A stretch of DNA of 64,000 nucleotides from contig JAFUVU010000032.1 of the NCBI GenBank assembly GCA_017477465.1, positions 1-64,000 on the forward strand, given 5' to 3'. The stretch is from Bacteroidales bacterium (GTDB taxonomy: Bacteria > Bacteroidota > Bacteroidia > Bacteroidales > UBA932). The notes beneath the pieces were generated by a model. That model was not told the DNA's origin. It saw only the letters and a program-made list of their open reading frames with translations, and made no database searches. A program made the translations under genes and the position numbers. Of the stretch, positions 52,034-61,331 are shown in pieces. The stretch's first letter is position 1, and each line of letters opens with the position of its first letter.

Positions 52034-53461
52034 ATGAAATCGGTTATTTACCAAGTACTTCCCAGACTCTGGGGAAAAGGTAAATTCTCATCAGTGGACA
52101 CCGGGTCCTTCCAGTATTGGAAGCAGCTCGGTGTCAACTGCATTTGGTTTACAGGTATCATAAGGCACGCAAGCCGCTGGGGCGACAATCCGGACAAAGT
52201 TGTAAAAGGCGACGCCGGAAGTCCCTATGCCATAACCGATTACTACGACGTAAATCCCTACCTGGCCGACAATCCGCAAAAGCGGATGCAGGAGTTCGAG
52301 GATCTGGTGGCGAGGACCCATGCCGCGGGCTTCAAAGTCCTTATCGATTTTGTGCCCAATCACGTAGCCCGCGAATATAAAGGGCAGCTGGGAGCAGGGG
52401 ACGACAAGAGCGTGCACTGGTCGGCCGACAACGACTTTTTCTATTATCCGGGTCAGAGCCTGCAGCTACCGGCTTCCTGCAACGGATATACGGAAACGCC
52501 GGCCAAGGCTTCCGGTAACTGCTTTACGCCCTCTCCGGGCATAAACGACTGGTGGGAAACGGTCAAGCTCAACTACTGCGATTTCCACACAGCTACCTGG
52601 GACAAGATGCGGGACATCGTCCTCTTCTGGGCTTCCAAGGGAGTTGACGGTTTCCGCTGCGACATGGTGGAGCTTGTGCCGCCTAAGTTTATGCAGTGGC
52701 TCATTTCCTCTCTCAAGGCCCAATATCCGGATATTGTCTTCGTTGCCGAAGTCTATGAAAAGGAAAAGTACCGCATGTACTCGGATGAGGTGGGCTTCGA
52801 TCTCCTCTATGATAAATCCGGCTTATATGACTGTCTAAGGGCGGTTACCTGCCAAGGAGCATCGGCCAGGGGAGTTACATGGAACTGGCAGTTCCTTGGG
52901 GACTTGCAGCCGCGTATGCTGAATTTCCTTGAAAATCATGACGAGCAGCGCCTGGCCTCGGACTTTTTTGCCGGCAGCCCCCAGGCCGGATATGCTGCCC
53001 TGGCGGTTTCCCTTCTTATGAATACTGCGCCGTTCATGCTGTACATGGGGCAGGAAGCAGGGGAGAGAGGCATGCAGGCCGAAGGTTTCAGCGGCCTGGA
53101 CGGACGCACGTCGATTTTCGACTGGTGCACTGTCCCTGCCTTGGAAAATCCTGATAAAGAGGTGTTTGCGCGCTATAAAGAAGCTTTGGCGCTGGCGCAT
53201 GAGCCTGCCTTTGCCGATGGCAAAACCTTCGATCTCAATTATTGCCAGGACTCGTCGCACTTTAATCCGGACCGTCATTTCGCCTTCCTGCGCAGTGACG
53301 GAGCCTTCACCTATCTGGTAGTGGCTAATTTCGGCCCAGATGCTGAAGTGACTGTGCGCATTCCTTCGGAAGCCTTGAAGTACCTGAATATCAAGCTGGT
53401 GCGAACGGTTTACAGCCTTTCTGTCAAGGAAAAAGATTATTGCTGCCTGCCGATAGCCTGA
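52034..53461 (+). CDS. Cytoplasmic GH13 alpha-amylase family protein
   Basis: 475 aa without signal peptide. GH13 regions: DFVPNHVARE, GVDGFRCDMVE with nucleophile Asp210, VFVAEVYEKEKY with acid/base Glu239, and FLENHDEQR with Asp303. Likely acts on cytosolic alpha-glucans (glycogen or maltodextrin). Coupled to PPi-PFK by a 1-nt gap, which would link glucan breakdown to glycolysis. Subfamily not decidable. The stop codon directly abuts that of the convergent gene. Confidence 0.9.
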   Translation: MKSVIYQVLPRLWGKGKFSSVDTGSFQYWKQLGVNCIWFTGIIRHASRWGDNPDKVVKGDAGSPYAITDYYDVNPYLADNPQKRMQEFEDLVARTHAAGFKVLIDFVPNHVAREYKGQLGAGDDKSVHWSADNDFFYYPGQSLQLPASCNGYTETPAKASGNCFTPSPGINDWWETVKLNYCDFHTATWDKMRDIVLFWASKGVDGFRCDMVELVPPKFMQWLISSLKAQYPDIVFVAEVYEKEKYRMYSDEVGFDLLYDKSGLYDCLRAVTCQGASARGVTWNWQFLGDLQPRMLNFLENHDEQRLASDFFAGSPQAGYAALAVSLLMNTAPFMLYMGQEAGERGMQAEGFSGLDGRTSIFDWCTVPALENPDKEVFARYKEALALAHEPAFADGKTFDLNYCQDSSHFNPDRHFAFLRSDGAFTYLVVANFGPDAEVTVRIPSEALKYLNIKLVRTVYSLSVKEKDYCCLPIA

Positions 53462-54190
53462 TTACTTGGGCCTACGGAATTCCGCCACGGTGACAGCGGT
53501 TGCAACTGCTGCGTTAAGGGATTCCGAACCGGGATCATCGGCCGGATAAGGCGGGATGAAGAGACGGTCGCTTACGCAGGCGGCCGTTTTTTCGGATATG
53601 CCGTTGGCTTCATTGCCAATAACGATGACCGAAGGGGCCTGCGAGCCCTGCGAGAGGTCCTTTTTGTAGATGTTGTCCCCGTCCAGGAATGTCCCGTAAA
53701 CTTTGCCGCCGGCGTTTATGGCTGAGCGGCAGAGCGATGGAATGTCCGTATAATGGAAGCGTACCCGGAAAATGGCGCCCATTGTGGACTGGACCACCTT
53801 GGGATTATAGATATCGACGGTATCTTCGGAGGCGAACACCGCGTCTATGCCGAACCAATCGGCAATTCTTAGGATTGTGCCCAGATTGCCTGGGTCCCTG
53901 ATGCCGTCAAGGGCCAGAAAGAGGCCTTTTGAGGGCAACTCTCCGCTTTGGAGATCATCGGGCCGTCTTATCAGCGCAAGTGCCGGTGAAGGCGAGGAAA
54001 GGGCGGAAATGCGGGCCATTGCTCCTTCGCCCACATCGGCCTTCCTGTACACCTTTTCGACTTTGAAGTCCGAGGCCAGGGCTTCGGCGACCATCTTCTC
54101 GCCTTCTGCCACGAAAAGGCCGCTGCTGTCGCGGAACTTTTTCTGCGACAGGGACTTGATGAATTTGATTTCGTTAGCCCTGAGAGTCAT
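53462..54190 (-). CDS. TrmH/SpoU-family RNA 2'-O-methyltransferase
   Basis: 242 aa. The N-terminal substrate-binding domain (IKFIKSLSQKKFRDSSGLFV, AEGEKMVAEAL) is followed by the knotted SPOUT domain with LDGIRDPGNLGTILRIADW, VVQSTMGAIFRV, IVIGNEANGIS and ESLNAAVATAV. Likely an rRNA methyltransferase (RlmB/TsnR-like); the target nucleotide is unknown. Three nt separate it from the tamL stop. Confidence 0.92.
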   Translation of the reverse strand: MTLRANEIKFIKSLSQKKFRDSSGLFVAEGEKMVAEALASDFKVEKVYRKADVGEGAMARISALSSPSPALALIRRPDDLQSGELPSKGLFLALDGIRDPGNLGTILRIADWFGIDAVFASEDTVDIYNPKVVQSTMGAIFRVRFHYTDIPSLCRSAINAGGKVYGTFLDGDNIYKKDLSQGSQAPSVIVIGNEANGISEKTAACVSDRLFIPPYPADDPGSESLNAAVATAVTVAEFRRPK

Positions 54191-54193
54191 AAA

Positions 54194-56371
54194 TCAGAAG
54201 GGATAGCCGACACCGAAATGAACTGCAGTATTGCCTTTGAACCACTCTGCCGGAGGCACCCAGCGGTCTCCGGCTTTGCGTCCTGGATCGTGCAGTCTGA
54301 TGCCTGCGTCAACGCGCACCAGTATGAAATCCAGATTCACGCGCAGTCCAAGGCCCCAGTCAAGGCCGATGCTTTCGCCCAGGTTTTTAAAGCTGAACAT
54401 GGCATCGTCTGTAGAACCGGAGATATCCCAGATGTTGCCGGCGTCCACGAACAGGCCGCCTTCAAGTTTCCAGAAAAGAGGGAAGCGGTATTCTGCGTTG
54501 GCTTCCAATTTCATATCGCCTATCTGGCTGGGAATGAGGAAGAGTTCGCTTAGCAGAGTTTCATTGCCGGGGCCGAGGGTCCGTGCCTGCCATCCGCGCA
54601 TCGAGGTTGAGCCGCCGGCGTAGAAAAGCCTGTCCAGAGGTGCCGTAAACGAGTTTCCGTAAGCGTAGGAGGCGCCTGCAAGAAAACGAAGGGCGAGGGC
54701 ATGCTTGTCTGCGGCCCCGAAGCGGAAGGTCTTGCCCAGCTGCAGTTCGCCGCGGACATATTGGGCGTAGGGGGTTTCCCAAATAGTGCGGACGTTGTCT
54801 TCGTCAGTCGGCATAAGGTTGTTGAACAGGCTGAGCACGTTTCCCGACACGTCCACGCTTAGGCGGGCGTAATGATATGGCCTTGAAGGGATTGCCGACG
54901 CATCCGTAGTATAGTACAGCGCTCCGGAAACCCCCATGTCAAAGTTGTTGGAGTAGAGGTTGACGATGTACAGGTTGTCGGCGATGCTGTCCACGAAATC
55001 GTCGGCTATGTCGAAAACGCGGGCGATGTTCACCCTGAAAGGAGTGAACTGGTAGAAAAGTTTTGAGGCCAGACGTCCGTTATAAGTGAAGGCCGTTGAA
55101 ATGACGGTGCGGTGGAATTCGGGCCTGTTTTGATAGCTGAAGGCGGCGCTGACTTCCGTATTGGGGATGTAAGGACCTCTGTACCAGCGGTTCGGCAGGC
55201 CTACCAGCTGAGGAAAGCGAAGGGATGTGGTTACGCTGACGTCGGTAGCCCTTGTGGAAGTGCCGGGCTTGAACTGGAAGTTTCCCCTGATACCCAGATT
55301 GAGGAGTTCACCGCCGTGGAAGAGGTTTTTGTGGTAATAGCTCAGCTGCGGGGAAATACCTATCAGACCGGTGGAATTGACCGACGCCTCCAGATTGGTC
55401 TTGAAGCCTTGAAGACCGGAGTTGCGGAGGGAGATGTTGCAGTCCACCTTGTCCTGGCTTACCGGGGTCATGTTGATGTTTACGCCGGATAGCATGTTTA
55501 CGCTGCTGTATCGGCTGTAGGTGGTATTGATTTCCTCTTCGTTATAGAGCTGGCCCGGGCGGAGTGTATTCAGGCTTTCCAGCACCGCAGGGCGTATTTT
55601 CACATTCTGCGGATGTGAGATGCTGACGGCTCCAAGGGTGAATTTCTTGTGCTCCTGCGCCGCGGCGGGCGTATCTCCAAGGGCATAGTCCCGTATGGAG
55701 TAGGTGAGGCGGGCGTGGCTGTCTCCTGCAAGGGTGTCGGCCTCGAAAGCATAATAGCTTTTTGTGAAACCGTAATATCCAAGATTGCGTAAGTACTGGG
55801 CCGATCTGTTCGCCTCCTGCTCAAGGGCCGATTCAGAGAGATAATCGCCCTTATGGATGCCGATGTTGGGCTCGTCGGCCATGAAATCGGCCTTCAGGGT
55901 GCCGTAAGAGGGGATGTCGTAATCTATTGCGCTGATTTTGTATCGCTTGCCAAGTGCCACATAATAAGTGACATATACCTTGCGCCCCTTTACCTGGACT
56001 TCGCTTTCCACCTGCGAGCCGTAGTAGCCCAGATAGCGGAGGTGGTTCTGGATATTGGCGATGCTTTCGTCAACGCTTGCGCTCTGATACACTACGGGCG
56101 CAGTGCCGAAGCTTTGGAAAAAACGCTGAAGGGACGTTTCGCCTTTTCCGCCCCAGTTATAGACGGAAAGCAGCGGATTGAGCCCGAGCAGGTAAGAATT
56201 GGGCTTTTGGACGATATACGAAGTCAGGCTTGATGCACTGAAGCTTTTATCGTTCACTTCGACCTTGTTGTTGCGGAGCAGGTACTGCCCGTCGGCAAGG
56301 GAACGCGTAGTGCTGCATGCGGCCGATAGCGCTGCCGCACATAAAAGAAATATGCATTTGAGCCGATTCAT
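54194..56371 (-). CDS. tamL: BamA/TamA-type outer-membrane assembly lipoprotein (TamL)
   Basis: A 725-aa Omp85 protein with lipobox (CAAALSAACSTT, Cys about 19), the Bacteroidetes form of TamA. POTRA-like repeats cover about residues 25-310 (SVDESIANIQNHLRYLGYYG, LRNLGYYGFTKSYYAFEAD). The C-terminal barrel has NTEVSAAFSYQNRPEF, GGSTSMRGWQARTLGPG (the VRGF/Y loop region) and ends in the phenylalanine of FGVGYPF. TamL works with a TamB protein in outer-membrane assembly; tamB is not in the window. Confidence 0.92.
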   Translation of the reverse strand: MNRLKCIFLLCAAALSAACSTTRSLADGQYLLRNNKVEVNDKSFSASSLTSYIVQKPNSYLLGLNPLLSVYNWGGKGETSLQRFFQSFGTAPVVYQSASVDESIANIQNHLRYLGYYGSQVESEVQVKGRKVYVTYYVALGKRYKISAIDYDIPSYGTLKADFMADEPNIGIHKGDYLSESALEQEANRSAQYLRNLGYYGFTKSYYAFEADTLAGDSHARLTYSIRDYALGDTPAAAQEHKKFTLGAVSISHPQNVKIRPAVLESLNTLRPGQLYNEEEINTTYSRYSSVNMLSGVNINMTPVSQDKVDCNISLRNSGLQGFKTNLEASVNSTGLIGISPQLSYYHKNLFHGGELLNLGIRGNFQFKPGTSTRATDVSVTTSLRFPQLVGLPNRWYRGPYIPNTEVSAAFSYQNRPEFHRTVISTAFTYNGRLASKLFYQFTPFRVNIARVFDIADDFVDSIADNLYIVNLYSNNFDMGVSGALYYTTDASAIPSRPYHYARLSVDVSGNVLSLFNNLMPTDEDNVRTIWETPYAQYVRGELQLGKTFRFGAADKHALALRFLAGASYAYGNSFTAPLDRLFYAGGSTSMRGWQARTLGPGNETLLSELFLIPSQIGDMKLEANAEYRFPLFWKLEGGLFVDAGNIWDISGSTDDAMFSFKNLGESIGLDWGLGLRVNLDFILVRVDAGIRLHDPGRKAGDRWVPPAEWFKGNTAVHFGVGYPF

Positions 56372-56376
56372 TCTTA

Positions 56377-56404
56377 CAAAAGTAATACTTTTTACTTATA
56401 TTTG
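56377..56404. promoter_or_regulatory. Divergent minus-7 boxes of tamL and the arginine decarboxylase-like gene
   Basis: TACTTTTG on the minus strand (56384-56377), 5 nt before the tamL ATG, and TATATTTG on the plus strand (56397-56404), 34 nt before the ATG at 56439. No clear minus-33 boxes; the two sites are too close for simultaneous use. Confidence 0.55.
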
Positions 56405-56438
56405 CACGTTTTTATGATTGACAAAACTTCAAACAGGG

Positions 56439-57839
56439 ATGAAAAATAAATACATCGACCTAATTGACCAGACCTTCGACTTCCCTCAGGACGAATTCAT
56501 GGTAGTTGACGGCAACCTGATGTTCAACGACATCGACCTGATGGAAATCATCGACAAGTATGGTACGCCCCTTAAAATCACTTATTTGCCCAAGATTTCA
56601 TCGCAGATCCAGCGTGCCAAGCGTCTGTTCAAAGTAGCCATGGCAAAAGCCGATTATCAAGGCGAATACCACTACAGCTACTGCACCAAGAGCTCTCAGT
56701 TCGCCTTCGTAGTGCACGAAGCTCTGAAAAACGACATCCATCTGGAGACCTCATCGGCCTACGACCTGGACCTCATAGAAGCCCTGGAGAAAGACGGCTC
56801 AGTCAATAAAGAGGACCTGTATATCATCTGCAACGGCTTCAAGCGTCCGCAGTATATTGCGAATATAGCCAAACTCAGAAAAGGCGGATGGAATAACATC
56901 ATCCCCGTCCTGGACACTAAAAACGAATTCGAAGAACTGGACGACCACATAGAATAAGACACCAGTATGGGCATCCGCATAGCCTCGGAAGAAGAGCCCA
57001 ACTTCGACTTCTACACCTCCCGCCTTGGCATCCGCTATTCGGACATCTTGAAGTTCTACCAGAGCACGGTGGCCAAGTATCCTAATTTCCACCTGAAGAT
57101 GCTGCATTTCTTCATCAACACAGGCATCAGGGATACCGCATATTATTGGAACGAGCTTTCAAAATGCGTCAAGGTTTACTGTGAACTTAAAGCAATCTGC
57201 CCGGAACTGGACAGCCTCAATATCGGTGGCGGCCTTCCTAACAAAACCTCCCTCGCACAGGATTTCGACTATGAATACATGGTCGAAGAGATTATCAACC
57301 AAATCAAGGTTACCTGCAACGCGATGGGCGTGGAAGAGCCGGACATCTTCACGGAATTCGGTTCCTTCACGGTAGGGGAAAGCGGTGCCACCATCTTCAA
57401 GATTCTGGATATCAAACAGCAGAACGACAGGGAGAAATGGTACATGATTGACAACTCCTTCATGACCTGCCTGCCCGACACCTGGGGCCTCAACCAGCGC
57501 TTTATCCTGCTGCCTATCAACAAATGGAACGACGAGTATCAGCGTGTCTTTCTTGGCGGCCTCACCTGCGACAGCCAGGACTTCTACAACGCCGACTATC
57601 ACGCCAACGCCATCTTCCTTCCCACAATCCGCAGCCGCAGGGAGAACCTGTATATCGGCTTCTTTCACACCGGCGCATATCAGGAAGCGCTTTCCGGATA
57701 CGGCGGCATAAAGCACTGCCTCATGCCATCTCCAAGGCACATATTGCTGGACAGGGACAAGGACGGCAATCTCATAACATCGGTTTTTGCTGAAGAGCAA
57801 AGCGCCGAATCGATGCTTAAGATGCTGGGATATAAGTAA
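56439..57839 (+). pseudogene. Arginine decarboxylase-like (PLP fold III), interrupted by an in-frame TAA
   Basis: The two halves (56439-56957, 172 aa; and from ATG 56967, 290 aa) are in one frame and together give a full ~465-aa ADC-like protein of the Bacteroidetes type. TAA at 56955-56957 lies between DDHIE and DTSMGIRIASEEE, where homologues continue without a gap. PLP/substrate segments are intact on both sides: SYCTKSSQFAFV, LETSSAYDLDLIEAL, HFFINTGI, LNIGGGLPN, EFGSFTVGESGA, GFFHTGAYQEALSGYGG. One base change (for example AAA to TAA) would explain it. Options: a true nonsense mutation, a sequencing or assembly error, or two-piece expression through the ATG at 56967. Start ATG 56439 is preferred over the upstream TTG. 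Confidence 0.8.
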
Positions 57840-59138
57840 TTACTTCTTGTAATATTTGGGCCAGCAGGCCTCGAGATAGGCACGGAGCGCAGCTTCGTGC
57901 TTATTTTGTGCGGGTTCGTAGAACACAGTGCCCTTGAGCTTTTCCGGCATGAATTCCATATCTACGAAATGACCCGGGTAGTCGTGGGCGTACTTGTAGC
58001 CGTCACTGTAACCGAGTTCTTCCATAAGCTTGGTAGGGGCGTTGCGTATAGGCAGCGGAACGGGCTGGTTGCCTGATTGTTTGACCTCGGCCAGGGCTTT
58101 CTCGAGGGCCATGTAACTGGCGTTGCTTTTAGGCGAAGATGCCAGATACACAGTTGTTTCCGCCAAAGGGATACGTCCCTCCGGCATGCCTATCTTGGAT
58201 ACCACTTCGAAGCAGGCATTGGCCAGAAGCAGGGCGTTTGGATTTGCAAGGCCCACGTCTTCCGAGGCGCTGAGGCACAGGCGTCTGGCTATGAACAGCG
58301 GATCTTCTCCGCCGTCGATCATCCTTGCAAGATAGTAGATTGCGGCATTGGGATCCGAGCCTCTGATACTCTTGATGAAGGCGGAGATGATGTCGTAATG
58401 CATTTCCCCGTCTTTATCGTAGATGGCCATGTTCTCCTGGATGGAGGCCGTGACGGTGGCATTGTCCAGAACGATGGGGGACTGCCCCGCCTGGGCGTCG
58501 ATTACAAGTTCCAGAACGTTGAGAAGCTTACGGGCATCGCCGCCGCTGTACCGCATCAGGGCCTCGCTTTCCTTAATCTGTATGTCTTTGTCTTTGAGAA
58601 GGACGTCTTCCCGGAGGGCGCGCCTCAGAAGGATTTCCAAATCGGCCTTTTCAAGGGGCTTTAATACGAAGACCTGGCAGCGGGAAAGAAGGGGAGTGAT
58701 GACCTCGAAGGACGGATTCTCAGTTGTTGCGCCGATTAGGACGATTGTGCCATTTTCTACAGCTCCAAGCAGGGCGTCCTGCTGTGCTTTGTTGAACCTG
58801 TGGATTTCGTCGATGAAAAGGATGGGCGCACCTTTCCGGTTGAAGAGTGAGCTGCTTCTGGATTTTTCAAAAACCTCGCGGACATCTTTTACGCCTGCGG
58901 TTACTGCGCTTAGGGTAAAGAAGTCACGCTCAAGTGTTTGTGCAATAATATGCGCAAGTGTGGTCTTTCCCACTCCGGGAGGCCCCCAGAGTATGAAAGA
59001 CGACAGATTGCCGCTTTCTATCATCTTTCTCAATACGCAGCCCTGATCTACAAGATGATGCTGTCCCACGTACTCATCGAGTGTGCGGGGACGCATTCTT
59101 TCGGGAAGAGGGGGGAGCATTGCGGATGATGCGCTCAT
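57840..59138 (-). CDS. rarA: Replication-associated recombination protein A (RarA/MgsA), AAA ATPase
   Basis: 432 aa. Walker A GPPGVGKTT, Walker B ILFIDEIHRF, sensor 1 LIGATTENPSF, and the C-terminal tetramerisation region with AIYYLARMIDGGEDPLFIA, RRLCLSASEDVGLANP and YKYAHDYPGHF. The family acts at stalled replication forks. Its stop abuts the ADC-like stop with zero gap. N-terminus MSASSAMLPPLPERMRP is normal. Confidence 0.95.
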   Translation of the reverse strand: MSASSAMLPPLPERMRPRTLDEYVGQHHLVDQGCVLRKMIESGNLSSFILWGPPGVGKTTLAHIIAQTLERDFFTLSAVTAGVKDVREVFEKSRSSSLFNRKGAPILFIDEIHRFNKAQQDALLGAVENGTIVLIGATTENPSFEVITPLLSRCQVFVLKPLEKADLEILLRRALREDVLLKDKDIQIKESEALMRYSGGDARKLLNVLELVIDAQAGQSPIVLDNATVTASIQENMAIYDKDGEMHYDIISAFIKSIRGSDPNAAIYYLARMIDGGEDPLFIARRLCLSASEDVGLANPNALLLANACFEVVSKIGMPEGRIPLAETTVYLASSPKSNASYMALEKALAEVKQSGNQPVPLPIRNAPTKLMEELGYSDGYKYAHDYPGHFVDMEFMPEKLKGTVFYEPAQNKHEAALRAYLEACWPKYYKK

Positions 59139-59140
59139 TG

Positions 59141-60271
59141 CTATATGGGTTTTGAAAAGACGCGCCTGCGACGCTTGACCTCTTTCTTATAATCGTTCCA
59201 GAGATTTTGGATTTTGTTGTTGGTTTCCATCTCTCCGTTGGATTCTCCATAACGGAAGCCGCCCTTTATCAGTGCCGGGATAAGTTCTGCAAAAAGCATG
59301 GCGTGAACACCGCGGTTGCGATATTCGGGGTCAACGGCTATTATCATGAGCTCTACAGCCTCTTCATGCTTTATGTACATCGATTTCACCAGATGCCACC
59401 ATCCCAGAGGGAAGAGGTAGCCGTTGCCTTTGCGGACGGCATGCGCAAGGGAAGGCATGGTGATTGCAACCCCGACCAGCTTGCCGTCGTTGTCTTCCAC
59501 AAGCGTGACATATCTGAGGTCCAGAAGGCCGAGATAGGTATCTATATACTGGTCGATTACTTCCGGAGGCAGTACCGTAAAGTCGAAGAGAACATTGTAG
59601 GTGCGGTTCACCAGGTCGAAGATTTTTTGCCCGTAGCGCTCTTTTTTCACCTCGCGCTTGGTTATTTTGCGCACATGCAAGTTGTAGCGTTCCTGGACGA
59701 TGGCTGCTGCACGGCCTACTTTTTCCGGCAGCTGCTCGGGCACGTAAATGCGGTATTCTATCCAGTCGTTTTCTTTTCCAAGGCCCAGGGCTTCATAGTG
59801 CTCTCCATAGTAGGGATAGTTGTACTTGAGCATGAAGGAGGATATGTCGTCGAAGCCTTCCACTACGCAGCCTTCGTTGTCGAAGTCCGTGAAGCCGAGG
59901 GGGCCTGTGACCTTGTTCATGCCATGCTGTTTGCCGAAGGCGATTACGGCCTCCATAAGGGAGCGGGAGACTTCTTTGTCGTCGATGAAATCGGCCCAGC
60001 CGAAGCGGACTTCCTTTTGATCCCAGTCTTTATTTGCTATATTGTTGATTATAGCGGCCATACGTCCGGCCAGTTTGCCGTCTTTGTATGCCAGGAAAAG
60101 GCGGGAGATGCAGTATTTGCCCATTGGATTCTTGCTGGGATCCAGAGCCGACAGTTCATCCATGTACAAGTTGGGGACATAATATGGGCAATCTTTATAA
60201 AGCTTTACAGGGAACTTTACAAAGGCTATGAGGTCCCGCTTGGATTGGACAGTCTTAATGCTTACAGACAT
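59141..60271 (-). CDS. GNAT-fold acetyltransferase-like protein
   Basis: 376 aa from the ATG at 60271 (MSVSIKTVQSKRDLIAFVKF), longer upstream frame rejected because a minus-7 box (60303-60296) lies between. Conserved parts: KLYKDCPYYVPNLYMDE, RMAAIINNIANK, VTGPLGFTDFDNEGCVVEGF and, in the C-terminal GNAT half, AVELMIIAVDPEYRNRGVHA with the acetyl-CoA loop. This large family is common in Bacteroidales, acceptor unknown. Confidence 0.8.
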   Translation of the reverse strand: MSVSIKTVQSKRDLIAFVKFPVKLYKDCPYYVPNLYMDELSALDPSKNPMGKYCISRLFLAYKDGKLAGRMAAIINNIANKDWDQKEVRFGWADFIDDKEVSRSLMEAVIAFGKQHGMNKVTGPLGFTDFDNEGCVVEGFDDISSFMLKYNYPYYGEHYEALGLGKENDWIEYRIYVPEQLPEKVGRAAAIVQERYNLHVRKITKREVKKERYGQKIFDLVNRTYNVLFDFTVLPPEVIDQYIDTYLGLLDLRYVTLVEDNDGKLVGVAITMPSLAHAVRKGNGYLFPLGWWHLVKSMYIKHEEAVELMIIAVDPEYRNRGVHAMLFAELIPALIKGGFRYGESNGEMETNNKIQNLWNDYKKEVKRRRRVFSKPI

Positions 60272-60295
60272 AAAGTGTGGTTTTAGTAACAAATG

Positions 60296-60303
60296 CAAAG
60301 ATA
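60296..60303 (-). promoter_or_regulatory. Minus-7 box of the GNAT-like gene
   Basis: TATCTTTG on the minus strand, 24 nt before the ATG at 60271 and just downstream of the terminator of the preceding lipoprotein gene. Confidence 0.55.
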
Positions 60304-60316
60304 ACACTTTTGGAAC

Positions 60317-60358
60317 AAAAAAAAAGAAAAGCCGCACCTGCGACGTGGCGGTGCGGCT
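60317..60358 (-). terminator. Strong intrinsic terminator of the lipoprotein/outer-membrane pair
   Basis: An 8-bp GC-rich stem (agccgcac / gtgcggct, 60330-60337 and 60351-60358) with extra inner pairs; on the minus strand it is followed by a TTTTC then a run of nine T. Placed 22 nt after the lipoprotein stop at 60381. Confidence 0.9.
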
Positions 60359-60380
60359 TAAAATCCGGCTTCTATGCTGC

Positions 60381-61307
60381 TTATTTGGCCTTGAGGGTGA
60401 GCTCCAGACGGCCTTCATATGTTGTGCCGCCTGCAGTGATGGTGGCTTTCACATCCAGGAGAGCGGTATTGTCTTCAGGGAAGGTAAATGTGCCGGTAGC
60501 TTTGCCGTTAATGATGGCGTTTCCTAAATTGCCAAGATCGTAGCTGAAGGTGGAACTGGAGAGATTCCATGTGCCGTAGAACGGATCTTTACCGGTGAAA
60601 GTGATAACGAAGGTCTTGTCGCCTGTGATAATGATATTTTTGACTTTGTATCCCGACAATTCCTCCTTGTCTTTGACCGAGAAGCTGATTCCTTTATTCT
60701 GGCCTTCTGCCCAAGTCGCAAATTCAAGCAAATCCAGGGTCCCGTCAATTTTCTTTTGGATGCCTGCAGAGCCCAGTGCCGCACCCTTGACTGAAATGAT
60801 GGAAGATAAAACAGTCCAGCTTCTTGACATATTGGCAATTAAATCAGAGCCGGCAACGATATCTTTAATAGTTGCACCGTTTACAGTGATGCTTGAACTT
60901 GAGCCGGCAGGGGTGAACTGAATGGTGTTGCCGATGATTTCGAATTTGCCAACGCCCTCGACGTTGTAAGCAAAACCGGTAGCTTTGCCGACGACATCAG
61001 CGGTGAAAGGCTTGACAATGAGCTTGATTTCAGGCTCTTCCGGTACTTCGGGTGAAGGAGTTTCTGGAGTTCCTTCCTCGATTCCTACGTAGATGAGAGT
61101 TTCGCCGTCTTCTGTAAATGTCGTCTTTTTCATATGATACGTAGTGCCGTCGATTTCTACATCGAGGGGCTTGGCGGAAGGTAATTCGACAGTCTTTGCG
61201 GATTTGACGGTGCTGGCTTCCTTTACGGATACGGAAGTCTTACCGGAGCAAGCGCTGAGCAGTGCAATCAGAGCTCCAAGGGATAAGAGGGCTAGAATCT
61301 TTTTCAT
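60381..61307 (-). CDS. Exported lipoprotein, DUF4925-like beta protein, unknown function
   Basis: 308 aa with lipobox (LIALLSAC, Cys about 20). After a Lys/Ser/Val-rich linker and a Pro/Glu-rich stretch (TPETPSPEVPEEPEIK) the protein is a repeated beta fold (GVGKFEIIGNTIQFTPAGSS, SVKDKEELSGYKVKNIIITG, GTWNLSSSTFSYDL). I do not assign a function. Co-transcribed with the outer-membrane protein 24 nt upstream. Confidence 0.65.
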   Translation of the reverse strand: MKKILALLSLGALIALLSACSGKTSVSVKEASTVKSAKTVELPSAKPLDVEIDGTTYHMKKTTFTEDGETLIYVGIEEGTPETPSPEVPEEPEIKLIVKPFTADVVGKATGFAYNVEGVGKFEIIGNTIQFTPAGSSSSITVNGATIKDIVAGSDLIANMSRSWTVLSSIISVKGAALGSAGIQKKIDGTLDLLEFATWAEGQNKGISFSVKDKEELSGYKVKNIIITGDKTFVITFTGKDPFYGTWNLSSSTFSYDLGNLGNAIINGKATGTFTFPEDNTALLDVKATITAGGTTYEGRLELTLKAK

Positions 61308-61331
61308 ATCGCTGTAAATTTAGAAGTTACG

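Noticed and set aside
59207-60286. 359-aa open frame opposite the GNAT-like gene
   Set aside because: Antisense of a conserved protein, no start signal, no family resemblance.
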